Assembly (NCBI RefSeq): GCF_018024495.1
Contig: NZ_CP071696.1
Coordinates: 1,984,001-2,048,000, forward strand
Direction: 5' to 3'
DNA length: 64,000 bases
Origin: Agromyces archimandritae
GTDB taxonomy: Bacteria > Actinomycetota > Actinomycetes > Actinomycetales > Microbacteriaceae
Shown here: positions 27,010 to 34,497 of the stretch, in pieces
How the letters are laid out: the number at the start of each line of letters is the position of its first letter
Numbering within the stretch: the first letter of the stretch is position 1
Translations under genes and position numbers: made by a program
Notes under the pieces: generated by a model
Told to the model about the DNA's origin: nothing
What the model saw: only the letters and a program-made list of their open reading frames with translations
The model's database searches: none

Positions 27010-27230
27010 CGCGCAAGGGTGCGGCCGGGCGCCGGGGCTGGGGGCCGGCGCCGGGGGCGGGGGCCTGGGGCCGGTGCCGGGTGTCGGGGGCCGGGGCCGG
27101 GTGCCGGGGGACCGCTCGCCGGGTGCCGGGGGCCGGGGCCGGGTGCCGGGGACCGCTCGCCGGGTGCCGGGGGCCGGGGTCCGGGTGCCGGGGGCCGGGT
27201 GCCGGGGACCGCTCGCCGGGCGCCGGGTGT
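27010..27230. repeat. GC-rich minisatellite
   Basis: GGGTGCCGGGGGCCGGGG and GGACCGCTCGCCGGGTGCC blocks alternate with a period near 40 bp. No coding potential seen. Confidence 0.6.
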
Positions 27231-27297
27231 GGATGCCGCCCGGTCACCCGATCCACTCACCGCTCGGCCCTGGCTGTCGGCCTACCTGTCCCGTGTT

Positions 27298-27384
27298 CTG
27301 CGCAATGCAGGAACGCGCCCGGCGTGTCGCGCCCGCCATGCGGGAGAACGCCCCGCGACACGGGTGCGCTCCTGCATTGCGCAG
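27298..27384. repeat. family A palindromic element, copy A4 (reverse)
   Basis: 87 bp; outer arms CTGCGCAATGCAGGA / TCCTGCATTGCGCAG. The inner GTGTCGCG / CGCGACAC pair is perfect here. Internal sequence aligns with the reverse complement of A1-A3. Confidence 0.9.
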
Positions 27385-27482
27385 AACCGAGTGGGGGCTG
27401 GGCGATGCGGCGGATGCCGCGGGTGTGGATGCCGCGGATGTGGATGCCGGCCGATCACCCGATCCACTCGCCGCAGCCTCCC

Positions 27483-27569
27483 CTGCGCAATGCAGGAACG
27501 TACCCGGCGTGTCGCGCCCGCCATGCGGGAGAACGCCCCGCGACACGGGTGCGTTCCTGCATTGCGCAG
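27483..27569. repeat. family A palindromic element, copy A5 (reverse)
   Basis: 87 bp, near-identical to A4 and same orientation. Both are preceded by a GATCACCCGATCCACTC-type segment. Confidence 0.9.
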
Positions 27570-27645
27570 GGAAGCAGCGGCTCGGCGGGCGGGGAGAGCA
27601 GGTGGGGAGAGCGGGTGGGGTGGGGCGAGCGGGTGGGGCGGGGAC

Positions 27646-27760
27646 CGGATGCCGGTGCGAACGGATGCCGGTGCGAACGGATGCCGGTGCGTGTGGATGC
27701 CGGGGCGCGCGGATGCCGGTGCGTGTGGATGCCGGGGCGCGCGGCATCCACACCCGCACG
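27646..27760. repeat. 16-18-bp GGATGCCGGTGCG tandem repeats
   Basis: Six successive units of GGATGCCGGTGCGAAC / GGATGCCGGGGCGCGC type, ending in a GGCATCCACACC inverse copy. It is the densest cluster of the GGATGCC word in the window. Confidence 0.75.
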
Positions 27761-27768
27761 GGGTACTG

Positions 27769-27781
27769 GGAAAGCGTTATC
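27769..27781. promoter_or_regulatory. LacI-type operator before the 27833 regulator
   Basis: GGAAAGCGTTATC, matching one half of the 26960 operator. A -10-like TATCCT lies at 27790-27795, so the site would overlap the -35 region and allow autoregulation. Confidence 0.55.
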
Positions 27782-27832
27782 TGCCTGGATATCCTGGTGG
27801 TCGGCGGGCCGCGCAGCCGGCCTGGAGGACGC

Positions 27833-29080
27833 ATGAGCGAGACGGAACCCGCACGCACCGCCGCCACCCTGCACGACGTCGCCCGCGAGGCCGGCGTGTC
27901 GCTCGCGACCGCATCGCGCTCGCTGAACGGCAGTACTCGCAAGGTCAACGACGAATACCGGCAGCGGGTGCTCGCCGCCGCCGCCCGCCTGAACTACACG
28001 ACGAACCTCTCGGCGCAGGCCGTCGCGCGCGGGGCGACGACGACGGTCGCGCTGCTCGTCGCCGACATCGCCGACCCCTACTTCTCGTCCATCGCCTCGG
28101 GTGTCATCGCCGCCGCCGACGAGGCGAACCTCATCGTCACGATGGCCGCGACCGACCGCGACCCCGACCGCGAACTCGATCTCGTCCGGCAGCTGCGCGG
28201 GCAGCGGCCGCGCGTCATGATCCTCTCCGCCTCCCGGCCGGCCGACGACCCCACCGCCGACGCACTCGTCGCCGAACTGGCGGCATACGAGCGTTCCGGC
28301 GGGCACGTCGTCATCATCAGCCGGAACGAGCTCGGCTTCCGCACGGTTCCGCTCGACAACCGCGGCGGCGCCGAAGCCCTCGCCCGCACCCTCGTCGGCC
28401 TCGGCTACCGTCGGTTCGCCGCCGTCACCGGCGATGAGGGGTTGCGCGGCGCCGACGACCGGCTCGAGGGGTTCCGGGCCGGGCTCGCCGGGGCGGGCGG
28501 CGGGGCGGCGGGCGTGCCGGCGGGTGCGGATGCCTCGGTCGATGCCGGAGCGTCGGCGGGTGCGGATGCCTCGCGCGCGTCGGCGGATGCCGGAGCGGAT
28601 GCCTCGGGTGCGGATGCCGGGGCCGCCCTGCCCGACTCGCGCATCGCGCGGGCCGCGTTCACCCGCGACGGCGGGTACGCCGCGATGCAGGAGCTGCTCG
28701 GGCGGGGGCTCGGCGGCGCCGAGCTCGTCTTCGCCGCGAACGACGTCATGGCGGTCGGTGCGCTCGCCGCGATCCGGGATGCCGGGCTCGCCCCCGGCCG
28801 CGACCTCGCCGTCGCCGGATTCGACGACATCCCCACCGTCCGCGATGTCACCCCGCCGCTCACGACGGTGCGCGTTCCCCTCGAGGAGCTCGGTCGGCGC
28901 GCACTGCGTCTCGCGCTCGGTGAAGACTCCGCCGGCGGCGTAACGGGCGGCGCCGATTCCGCTGGCGGCACAGCGGGCGCCGCCGATTCCGCCCGACCGG
29001 AGCGCGAGGCAGATCCCGGCCCTGCCCTCGAGGTCATCGTCCGCGACAGCACCCCGCCCCTTGCCTCGCCCCGCCCCTGA
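27833..29080 (+). CDS. LacI-family repressor with a low-complexity insertion
   Basis: 415 aa, about 75 longer than usual. HTH 'ATLHDVAREAGVSLATASRSLNG'; effector segments 'VALLVADIADPYFSSIASGVIAAADEA', 'VFAANDVMAVGALAAIRDAG', 'VAGFDDIPTVRDVTPPLTTVRVP'. An insertion of about 45 residues (~215-260) made of Ala, Asp, Ser and Gly is coded by repeated GCGGATGCC/GTGCGGATGCC words, and a second Gly/Ala/Asp tail lies near the C-terminus. ATG 27833 follows GGAGGAC. Divergent from the Gfo/Idh-DUF993-isomerase operon; likely its repressor. Confidence 0.88.
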   Translation: MSETEPARTAATLHDVAREAGVSLATASRSLNGSTRKVNDEYRQRVLAAAARLNYTTNLSAQAVARGATTTVALLVADIADPYFSSIASGVIAAADEANLIVTMAATDRDPDRELDLVRQLRGQRPRVMILSASRPADDPTADALVAELAAYERSGGHVVIISRNELGFRTVPLDNRGGAEALARTLVGLGYRRFAAVTGDEGLRGADDRLEGFRAGLAGAGGGAAGVPAGADASVDAGASAGADASRASADAGADASGADAGAALPDSRIARAAFTRDGGYAAMQELLGRGLGGAELVFAANDVMAVGALAAIRDAGLAPGRDLAVAGFDDIPTVRDVTPPLTTVRVPLEELGRRALRLALGEDSAGGVTGGADSAGGTAGAADSARPEREADPGPALEVIVRDSTPPLASPRP

Positions 29081-29120
29081 CGGCGCCCCGGGCATCCACA
29101 CCCTGATTCCCCGCTCTCAT

Positions 29121-29207
29121 CTGCGCAATGCAGGAGTGCGTTCGTGTCGCGGGGGCTTCTGCCGTGTGGAGGGTGCGACACGCCGTGCGTGTTCCTGCAT
29201 TGCGCAG
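29121..29207. repeat. family A palindromic element, copy A6 (forward)
   Basis: 87 bp with perfect 15-bp outer arms, preceded by GGCATCCACACCCTGATTCC, a lead-in also seen before A7 and A8. Confidence 0.9.
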
Positions 29208-29288
29208 AAAGGACGGGTGGCAGGCGATGCTGCGCCGAGTGGATCGGGTGATCGGCCGGGCATCCACACCTCGATTCCACCCTCTCAT

Positions 29289-29376
29289 CTGCGCAATGCA
29301 GGAGTGCATTCGTGTCGCGGGGGCTTCTGCCGCATGGTGGGGTGCGACACGCCGTGCGTGTTCCTGCATTGCGCAG
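29289..29376. repeat. family A palindromic element, copy A7 (forward)
   Basis: 88 bp, 168 bp after A6. It lies 20 bp before the insertion sequence. Confidence 0.9.
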
Positions 29377-29388
29377 AAGAAGGACGGC

Positions 29389-29396
29389 AGAAAAGG
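29389..29396. repeat. 8-bp target-site duplication, left copy (AGAAAAGG)
   Basis: AGAAAAGG directly precedes the insertion sequence and is repeated exactly at 30855-30862. Eight bp is normal for ISL3-family insertion. Confidence 0.95.
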
Positions 29397-30854
29397 GGCT
29401 CTTCGGACATCCGGTGGGGGTCATGGGGTGAGGCCGCCGGCGGCGAGGAGCATGCGGAGGCGGTAGTTGTGGCGGTTGCGGAAGCCTCTGGCGAGGCGGC
29501 GGTGGAGTTCGATGATGCCGTTCACGGCCTCGGTGCCGCCGTTGGATGAGCGGCCGGTGGTGAAGTAGGCCAGGAACGCGTCGCGCCACCGTCTCAGGGT
29601 GCGGCCCAAGCGGGCGATCTCGGGGATCGGGCAGGTGTGGAACGTGTCGACGACGGTGACGGCGATCCGTCGTCCTTGGGCCAGATCCTTCGCGTGGTAG
29701 GCGGCGCGGAGTTGCTGTGCACACTGCCAGGCGATGAAGACTTCCTCGTGGGCGGGGTCGGCGTTGATCGCGGCGACCAGACGTGCTCGTTGCTTGTCGG
29801 TGAGGTGCTCGGCCCCGGCGCGGAGGATGGTCTGGATCCCGTAGAGCGGGTCGCCCTTCCGGCCGCGATGGCCGAGGGTGTCCTGTTGGACCCGGCGGCG
29901 GACCTCGTCGACGGCGGCGGTAGCGAGCTTCACAACGTGGAACGCGTCCAGCACGGCGATCGCGTCGTGGAGCTTGTCGTCGATGGCGGCCTTGTAGCCG
30001 GCGAAGGGATCCAAGGCGGCCACTTTCACGTTCCGACGGAAGTCCTCGCCGCGTTGGTCCAGCCAGGCCTTGTAGACGCGCCCGGAACGGCCGGGCACGA
30101 GGTCCAGCAGCCTGGCGTGCGTCTTGCCGTGCTCGTCGCGGGTCAGGTCGACCATCCCGGTCAACTCCTTCCGGGCCGCGCATGCGGGATCGACGTGGTG
30201 CCAGATGTGTTCATCGACACCGAGGGTGCTGACCCCGTCGAACCGGGACTCGTCGGCGGCAAGCTGCTCGAGTTCGGGTTCGACGGCCCGCCAGAGCGTC
30301 TTCCACGACGTGTCGAGCTGACGAGCCAAGCCTTGGACGGTGGCGTGTTCGCGACGCAACTGCCCGATCGCCCAGACCACGGCACGGGCCGTGATCGATC
30401 CGCGTGGGGCGACCAACGACGGGAGCTGTTCCATGAACGTCTTCCGGCCGCAGTCGGTGTCCTCGCAGCGGAAGACGCGTTGCCGCCATACCAGGCGCAC
30501 CCGGTCAGCGCCAGGCACGTCCCGCAGCACCCGGCGTCGGCGGCCACGACCGGTCGCGATCACCCCGCACGATGGGCACCCGGCAGGTCCCGGCGGGCTG
30601 GAGACCGTGACCGTCAGCAGGCCGTCACGGCGATCGACATGCTCGACGTGGACCCCGTCCAGGCCCAGCAGCAGGTCACAACGGTCACAGGGATCAGCAG
30701 CCGGACGCGCGTCAACGCGCCCCGAAGTAAGGTGAAGCACGTCGAGGTCCTCGGTCGGAATCAGGTGGTTAGCGCTTCTGATCCTCGGGGACCTCGACCC
30801 CTACACGCCAGTCACGCCCCGGACACCTCACCCCCACCAGATCTCCGAAGAGCC
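29397..30854 (-). mobile_element. ISL3-family insertion sequence, copy 1
   Basis: 1458 bp. Ends are imperfect 25-bp inverted repeats (23 of 25 match): left GGCTCTTCGGACATCCGGTG..., right (inverse) GGCTCTTCGGAGATCTGGTG.... Flanked by a perfect 8-bp duplication. Encodes one transposase on the minus strand. It inserted between family A copies A7 and A8. Confidence 0.95.
29421..30740 (-). CDS. ISL3-family transposase, copy 1
   Basis: 439 aa. N-terminal zinc-finger-like cysteines ('CDRCD', 'CPSCG', 'CEDTDCGRKTF'), an HTH region, then a DDE core with Asp176 in 'LGVDEHIW', Asp244 in 'AALDPFAGY' and the Glu in 'GGTEAVNGIIE'. Residues 186-190 read ACAAR where copy 2 reads RMRGP. The DNA has lost one G (GCGGGA instead of GCGGGGA) and gained one C (CTTCCGGG instead of CTTCGGG) 20 bp away, so a second indel restored the frame. 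Whether the altered loop next to the first catalytic Asp leaves the enzyme active is unknown. Confidence 0.92.
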   Translation of the reverse strand: MLHLTSGRVDARPAADPCDRCDLLLGLDGVHVEHVDRRDGLLTVTVSSPPGPAGCPSCGVIATGRGRRRRVLRDVPGADRVRLVWRQRVFRCEDTDCGRKTFMEQLPSLVAPRGSITARAVVWAIGQLRREHATVQGLARQLDTSWKTLWRAVEPELEQLAADESRFDGVSTLGVDEHIWHHVDPACAARKELTGMVDLTRDEHGKTHARLLDLVPGRSGRVYKAWLDQRGEDFRRNVKVAALDPFAGYKAAIDDKLHDAIAVLDAFHVVKLATAAVDEVRRRVQQDTLGHRGRKGDPLYGIQTILRAGAEHLTDKQRARLVAAINADPAHEEVFIAWQCAQQLRAAYHAKDLAQGRRIAVTVVDTFHTCPIPEIARLGRTLRRWRDAFLAYFTTGRSSNGGTEAVNGIIELHRRLARGFRNRHNYRLRMLLAAGGLTP

Positions 30855-30862
30855 AGAAAAGG
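30855..30862. repeat. 8-bp target-site duplication, right copy (AGAAAAGG)
   Basis: Identical to 29389-29396; marks the right boundary of ISL3 copy 1. Confidence 0.95.
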
Positions 30863-30959
30863 CCGGCGGCGGGATGGAGGGCGCACGGATTCGGGAGCAT
30901 GGCGGTGCGAGCCGGGTAGATGGACCCGCGGCATCTACACCCTGATTCCGCGCTCTCAT

Positions 30960-31047
30960 CTGCGCAATGCAGGAGAGCATTCGTGTCGCGGGGCCTTCTG
31001 CCGCATGGTGGGGTGCGACACGCCGTGCGCGTTCCTGCATTGCGCAA
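30960..31047. repeat. family A palindromic element, copy A8 (forward)
   Basis: 88 bp. Separated from A6 and A7 by the insertion sequence; the right arm ends TGCGCAAA instead of TGCGCAG. It lies 58 bp before the enolase-family stop. Confidence 0.88.
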
Positions 31048-31104
31048 AAAAGGGAGGCGGAAAGGACGGGGCAGGACGGCGAGGCCGCCGGCAGGCGCCG
31101 CCGC

Positions 31105-32190
31105 TCAGAACACCGGAGCGGCGGCATCCACGAGCCGGATGCCGAGTCCGGCCTGCCCGGTGTCGCGCGCCCAACCGTGCTCGACGACGACCGGGGGCAT
31201 TCCGTCGATCACGCCGAGCTCGTCGAACGACGCGCCCTCGGGCGCCTCGACGGGCGTGTCGGCGGTGCGGGCGAGCGCGAGCTGGGCGCTGAGCTCGGTC
31301 AGCAGGTGCGGCGCCACGGTCGCCCCGTGCTCGTCGGCGAGGGCGGCGATCTGCAGGAACGGGGTGATGCCGCCGACCCGCACGACGTTCGGCTGCACGA
31401 CATCGGCGACGCCGGCGTCCAGGAACTCCCCGAATCGGTACCGGGTGTGCAGGTTCTCGCCGACGGCGATCGGCACGTCGATCGCCTCGCGCAGGCGGAT
31501 GTGCCCGGCGAGGTCGTCGGCGCGCAGCGGCTCCTCGACCCAGTTCAGGTCGAACACGGCGAGTTCGTTCACCGCGCGCACGGCGTCGTCGACGCTCCAC
31601 AGCTGGTTCGCGTCGATCATGAGCGCCCGGTCGGGGCCGATGATCTCGCGCACGGCGGCGACGCGGCGGATGTCGTCGGCGAGTTCGGGCAGGCCGACCT
31701 TCATCTTCACGGCGTCGAATCCGGCATCCACCCACCGTTCGGCCTGCGCGACGAGCTCGTCGAAAGAGTAGTGCCGGTTGATGCCGCTTCCGTAGGCGCG
31801 CACGCGCTGATGCGCGCGGCCGAGATGCTCGACCATCGGCCGGCCGGCACGGCCCGCATCGAGATCCCAGAGGGCGAGGTCGAGCCCGGCCATCGCGATG
31901 GTCGTGATGCCGCCGCCGCCGGCTTCGTGCAGGTGTCGCCACAGTGGATGCCAGAGCGCGCCGGCATCCGCCGGCCGCCCGATCGCCCACGCCCTGATGT
32001 CGTGGTCGAGCAGGGCCTGCACCGCCTCGGCGCCGATCGTCGGCGTCCATGACAGGCCGCGGCCGACGGAGCCGGCGTCGTCTTCGACCTCGACCGAGAT
32101 GAACGCGAGCCGGTCGACCCCCGGCCCCCACGGGCGGCCGAGCGGGGCACGGAACAGGCGGGTGTCGAGCCGGCGGATCGGTGCGGTCAT
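31105..32190 (-). CDS. enolase-superfamily (mandelate racemase/muconate-lactonizing) enzyme, probable aldarate dehydratase or aldarolactone cycloisomerase
   Basis: 361 aa. Catalytic KxK in 'AVKMKVGLPEL' (K162, K164); metal ligands in 'MIDANQLW' (D193), 'WVEEPL' (E219) and 'AVGENLHTR' (E245); general-acid His in 'VAPHLL' (~295). The superfamily dehydrates sugar acids or opens aldarolactones via an enolate. Coupled by ATGA to the 5-dehydro-4-deoxyglucarate dehydratase, after a uronate dehydrogenase. The logical step is therefore conversion of galactarate/glucarate or their lactones to the keto-deoxy-aldarate. The exact activity cannot be fixed from sequence. Confidence 0.85.
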   Translation of the reverse strand: MTAPIRRLDTRLFRAPLGRPWGPGVDRLAFISVEVEDDAGSVGRGLSWTPTIGAEAVQALLDHDIRAWAIGRPADAGALWHPLWRHLHEAGGGGITTIAMAGLDLALWDLDAGRAGRPMVEHLGRAHQRVRAYGSGINRHYSFDELVAQAERWVDAGFDAVKMKVGLPELADDIRRVAAVREIIGPDRALMIDANQLWSVDDAVRAVNELAVFDLNWVEEPLRADDLAGHIRLREAIDVPIAVGENLHTRYRFGEFLDAGVADVVQPNVVRVGGITPFLQIAALADEHGATVAPHLLTELSAQLALARTADTPVEAPEGASFDELGVIDGMPPVVVEHGWARDTGQAGLGIRLVDAAAPVF

Positions 32191-33281
32191 CGGCCGACCC
32201 TAGCAGCGGGTGCGGATGCCGTGGGGCGGCCGGCGGCATCCGCACCCGGCCCCGCGGTGCTCGCCGATCCGTCCGCCGCGGCGCCGGCGGCATCCGCACC
32301 CGCGCCCGCCTTCGCGCTCGCGGCGCCCACGGCATCCGCACCCGTCCCCGCCGCCCCGCCCAGCTCGGCGGCGAGTTCCAGCCCGCGTTCCAGGATGCCG
32401 GCGAGGCGCCGTTCCTGCTCGGGCGTGGGGTCGACGAGCGGAGGCCGCACCCCGCCGACGGGCAGCCCTCGCAGCCGCAGGCCGGCCTTCACGAGCGAGA
32501 CGCCGAAGCCGGGCGTCTCGTCGCGCAGTGCGACGAGGGGGCGGTAGAAACCGTCGAGCAGGGCGAGGCGCACGGACTCGTCCCCGTTCGCGCAGGCGCG
32601 ATAGTGCAGCGCCGCGACTTCGGGGATCATCGCGAATGCGGCAGAGGAGTACAGCGGAACGCCGATGCCGCGGTAGGCGCCCTGGGTGAGCTCGGCGGTC
32701 AGGAGCCCGTTGAAGAAAGCGAGGGGCCGCCCGGTGGTGCGGGCGATCTCGCCGGCGGCGAGCACGATCTCCTGCGTGCGGCCGATGTCGCCGGTGCCGT
32801 CTTTGAATCCGGCGACGAGGGGGTGGGCGGCCAGGCGGCGGATCGCGTCGGGCGTGTATCCGGCTGTGCCGCGATGGTAGACGATGACCGGAAGCGCGGC
32901 GGTCTCGGCGATCGTCTCGACCCAGGCGATGAGGCCGTCGGCGGTGCCGGTGACGAGCGCGGGCGGGAGCAGGAGCAGCCCGTCGGCGCCGGCATCGGCG
33001 GCGGATCGGGCGGTCTCGAGGGCGTCGCCGAGGCCGCCGCCGGATCCGGCGATCACCGGCATCCGCCCGCCCACCGTTTCGACGGCGACCGCGACGACCC
33101 GTGCGATCTCGGCCGTCGAAAGCGCATGGAACTCGCCGGTGCCGCACGCGGGGAACACCCCGCCGGGCCCGTACCCGAGCCGGCCGGCGATGTGCTCGCC
33201 GAGCAGGCCCGTGTCGACCCGGCCGGCGGCGTCGAAGGGGGTGACGGGGAAGAAGAGGACGCCGTCGAAGGCGAGGGTCAT
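32187..33281 (-). CDS. kdgD: 5-dehydro-4-deoxyglucarate dehydratase (DapA-like)
   Basis: 364 aa. Converts 5-keto-4-deoxyglucarate to 2-oxoglutarate semialdehyde with loss of CO2 and water. Family signatures: 'LFFPVTPFDAAGRVD', 'PACGTGEFHALS', 'PVIVYHRGT' (catalytic Tyr), 'LVAGFKDGTGDIGR' (Schiff-base Lys) and 'FFNGLLTAELTQGAYRGIGVPLYSSAAF'. The core ends near residue 310 ('VRPPLVDPTPEQ...'). The last ~50 residues are an Ala/Gly/Asp tail coded by GGATGCC words. ATGA overlaps with both neighbours show a tight operon. Confidence 0.9.
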   Translation of the reverse strand: MTLAFDGVLFFPVTPFDAAGRVDTGLLGEHIAGRLGYGPGGVFPACGTGEFHALSTAEIARVVAVAVETVGGRMPVIAGSGGGLGDALETARSAADAGADGLLLLPPALVTGTADGLIAWVETIAETAALPVIVYHRGTAGYTPDAIRRLAAHPLVAGFKDGTGDIGRTQEIVLAAGEIARTTGRPLAFFNGLLTAELTQGAYRGIGVPLYSSAAFAMIPEVAALHYRACANGDESVRLALLDGFYRPLVALRDETPGFGVSLVKAGLRLRGLPVGGVRPPLVDPTPEQERRLAGILERGLELAAELGGAAGTGADAVGAASAKAGAGADAAGAAADGSASTAGPGADAAGRPTASAPAARVGR

Positions 33282-34330
33282 GCGAGGCTCGATTCGGTCG
33301 GAGCGGGTTGGGGTGCGGGGTTCGCGGCGGCGGGTGTGGATGCCGCGGGGGTGCCGGGCAGGGTCTCGATACGGCGCCGCGCGCCTACTCGACCGGCGGG
33401 TGCGGTGGATGCCGGGGGCGGTGCGGCAGGGGGAGCGGTGGATGCCGGGTCGCCCCCGCCGACATGCTCGTCGCGCCAGCTGCGGCGCGGCCGCCATCCG
33501 AGTCGGGCGGCCGCCTTCGCCGGGCTGAACACGGGGGCGGTGCCGGTGAGCGCGTCGGCCGCGGGCCCGAGCTCGGGGGCGAATTCGACTCGGAGCTCGG
33601 CGACCGGCCGCACGGCGAGCGCGTCGGCGGCGCCGACGAAGAAGGTCTCGCCGTCCACGGCGTCCACGGGTGCTGCGACCCAGGCAGCGGCGAAGTCGGC
33701 GGCGTCGCGGGCGTCGACGTAGTTGAAGAGGCTGACGGCTGCGAGCGCGGGGTCGGCGAGGCGTTCGGCGATGGTGTGGCCCTGCTGGGTGGGGGCGCCG
33801 GCCCATTCTTCGGGTGTGATGACGTAGCAGGGGCGGAACACGCCGAACGCGGTGGGGGTGGTGCGCGCGAACATGCGGGCGAGTTCTTCGATCGCGAGTT
33901 TGGAGGCGGCGTAGGCGTTGGCGGGGGCGACGGGGTGGGTTTCGTCGAGGGGGAGGGTGTGCGGATGCCAGTCGGCGATGCCGTAGCCGAGCACGGTGGG
34001 GCTGCTGGCGGCGAGCACCCGTTCGACGCCGGCGGCGGCGGCGGCCTCGAAGACGGTGTGGGCGATGGCGGTGTTGACGGCGAAGATGCGGCGTTCGGGG
34101 GCGCTGAACGGAACGGCGATCGCGGCGAGGTGAACGATCGCCTGGGGCCGGGTTGCGGCGAGCAGTTCGGCGACGGCGGTGTCGTCGGCGAGGTCGGCGA
34201 GGCGTTCGTCGATGCCGGGCAGGCCGGCGGATGCGCGGTCGGCGCCGGTGACCTGGTGGCCGGCTGCGGCGAGGCCGAGCGCCGTGCTGCGGCCGAGGCG
34301 CCCGGCCGATCCGGTGACGAGTATCCGCAT
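33278..34330 (-). CDS. udh: NAD-dependent uronate dehydrogenase (extended SDR)
   Basis: 350 aa; the family is about 265-280 aa, the excess being a C-terminal tail. N-terminal NAD motif 'RILVTGSAGRLGRST'; 'LAAIAVPFSAPERRIFAVNTAIAHTVFEAA'; catalytic 'NAYAASKLAIEELAR' (YxxxK); 'SLFNYVDARDAADFAAAW'. It oxidises D-galacturonate/D-glucuronate to aldarolactones. ATG 34330 was chosen because GAAGGG is ~6 nt upstream; an ATG two codons earlier is too close. The tail beyond about residue 280 includes a family D repeat translated in frame ('AGRVGARRRIETLPGT'). First gene of a three-gene operon behind a LacI-type operator. Confidence 0.88.
   Translation of the reverse strand: MRILVTGSAGRLGRSTALGLAAAGHQVTGADRASAGLPGIDERLADLADDTAVAELLAATRPQAIVHLAAIAVPFSAPERRIFAVNTAIAHTVFEAAAAAGVERVLAASSPTVLGYGIADWHPHTLPLDETHPVAPANAYAASKLAIEELARMFARTTPTAFGVFRPCYVITPEEWAGAPTQQGHTIAERLADPALAAVSLFNYVDARDAADFAAAWVAAPVDAVDGETFFVGAADALAVRPVAELRVEFAPELGPAADALTGTAPVFSPAKAAARLGWRPRRSWRDEHVGGGDPASTAPPAAPPPASTAPAGRVGARRRIETLPGTPAASTPAAANPAPQPAPTESSLA
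33361..33399. repeat. family D repeat inside the 3' end of udh
   Basis: GGGTCTCGATACGGCGC...CTACTCGACCGGCGG, 39 bp, matching the copies at 10771 and 10904, but within the coding sequence tail. Confidence 0.85.
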
Positions 34331-34351
34331 CCGCATCCCTTCGCGCGGTCT

Positions 34352-34367
34352 GAGAAACCGCTTTCTC
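34352..34367. promoter_or_regulatory. LacI-type operator GAGAAACCGCTTTCTC
   Basis: 16-bp palindrome with 6-bp perfect arms, 22 bp before the udh start, directly downstream of the predicted -10. Confidence 0.7.
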
Positions 34368-34372
34368 GAGCG

Positions 34373-34402
34373 AGCCTATCCAGATCGCCGCGCCCTCGGC
34401 AA
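34373..34402 (-). promoter_or_regulatory. hexuronate operon promoter
   Basis: Minus strand: -35 TTGCCG (34402-34397), 18-nt spacer, -10 TAGGCT (34378-34373). Confidence 0.6.
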
Positions 34403-34497
34403 GGGTCGAATGCCCGGGTGCAATGCATCGGCCGGCAGTGGATGCCGGGCCGCGCCCGGCCCGCCGCGGTACGCTGCAGATGGGCGGAAGGGGGAGC

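Noticed and set aside
27298..27569. Family A palindromes read as tRNA or small RNA genes
   Set aside because: No tRNA arms, T-loop or anticodon pattern; symmetry fits a simple or nested hairpin instead.
33361..33399. Attachment site (att) of an integrated element
   Set aside because: The same sequence occurs twice in the rha operon and is a dispersed repeat; no integrase gene is present.
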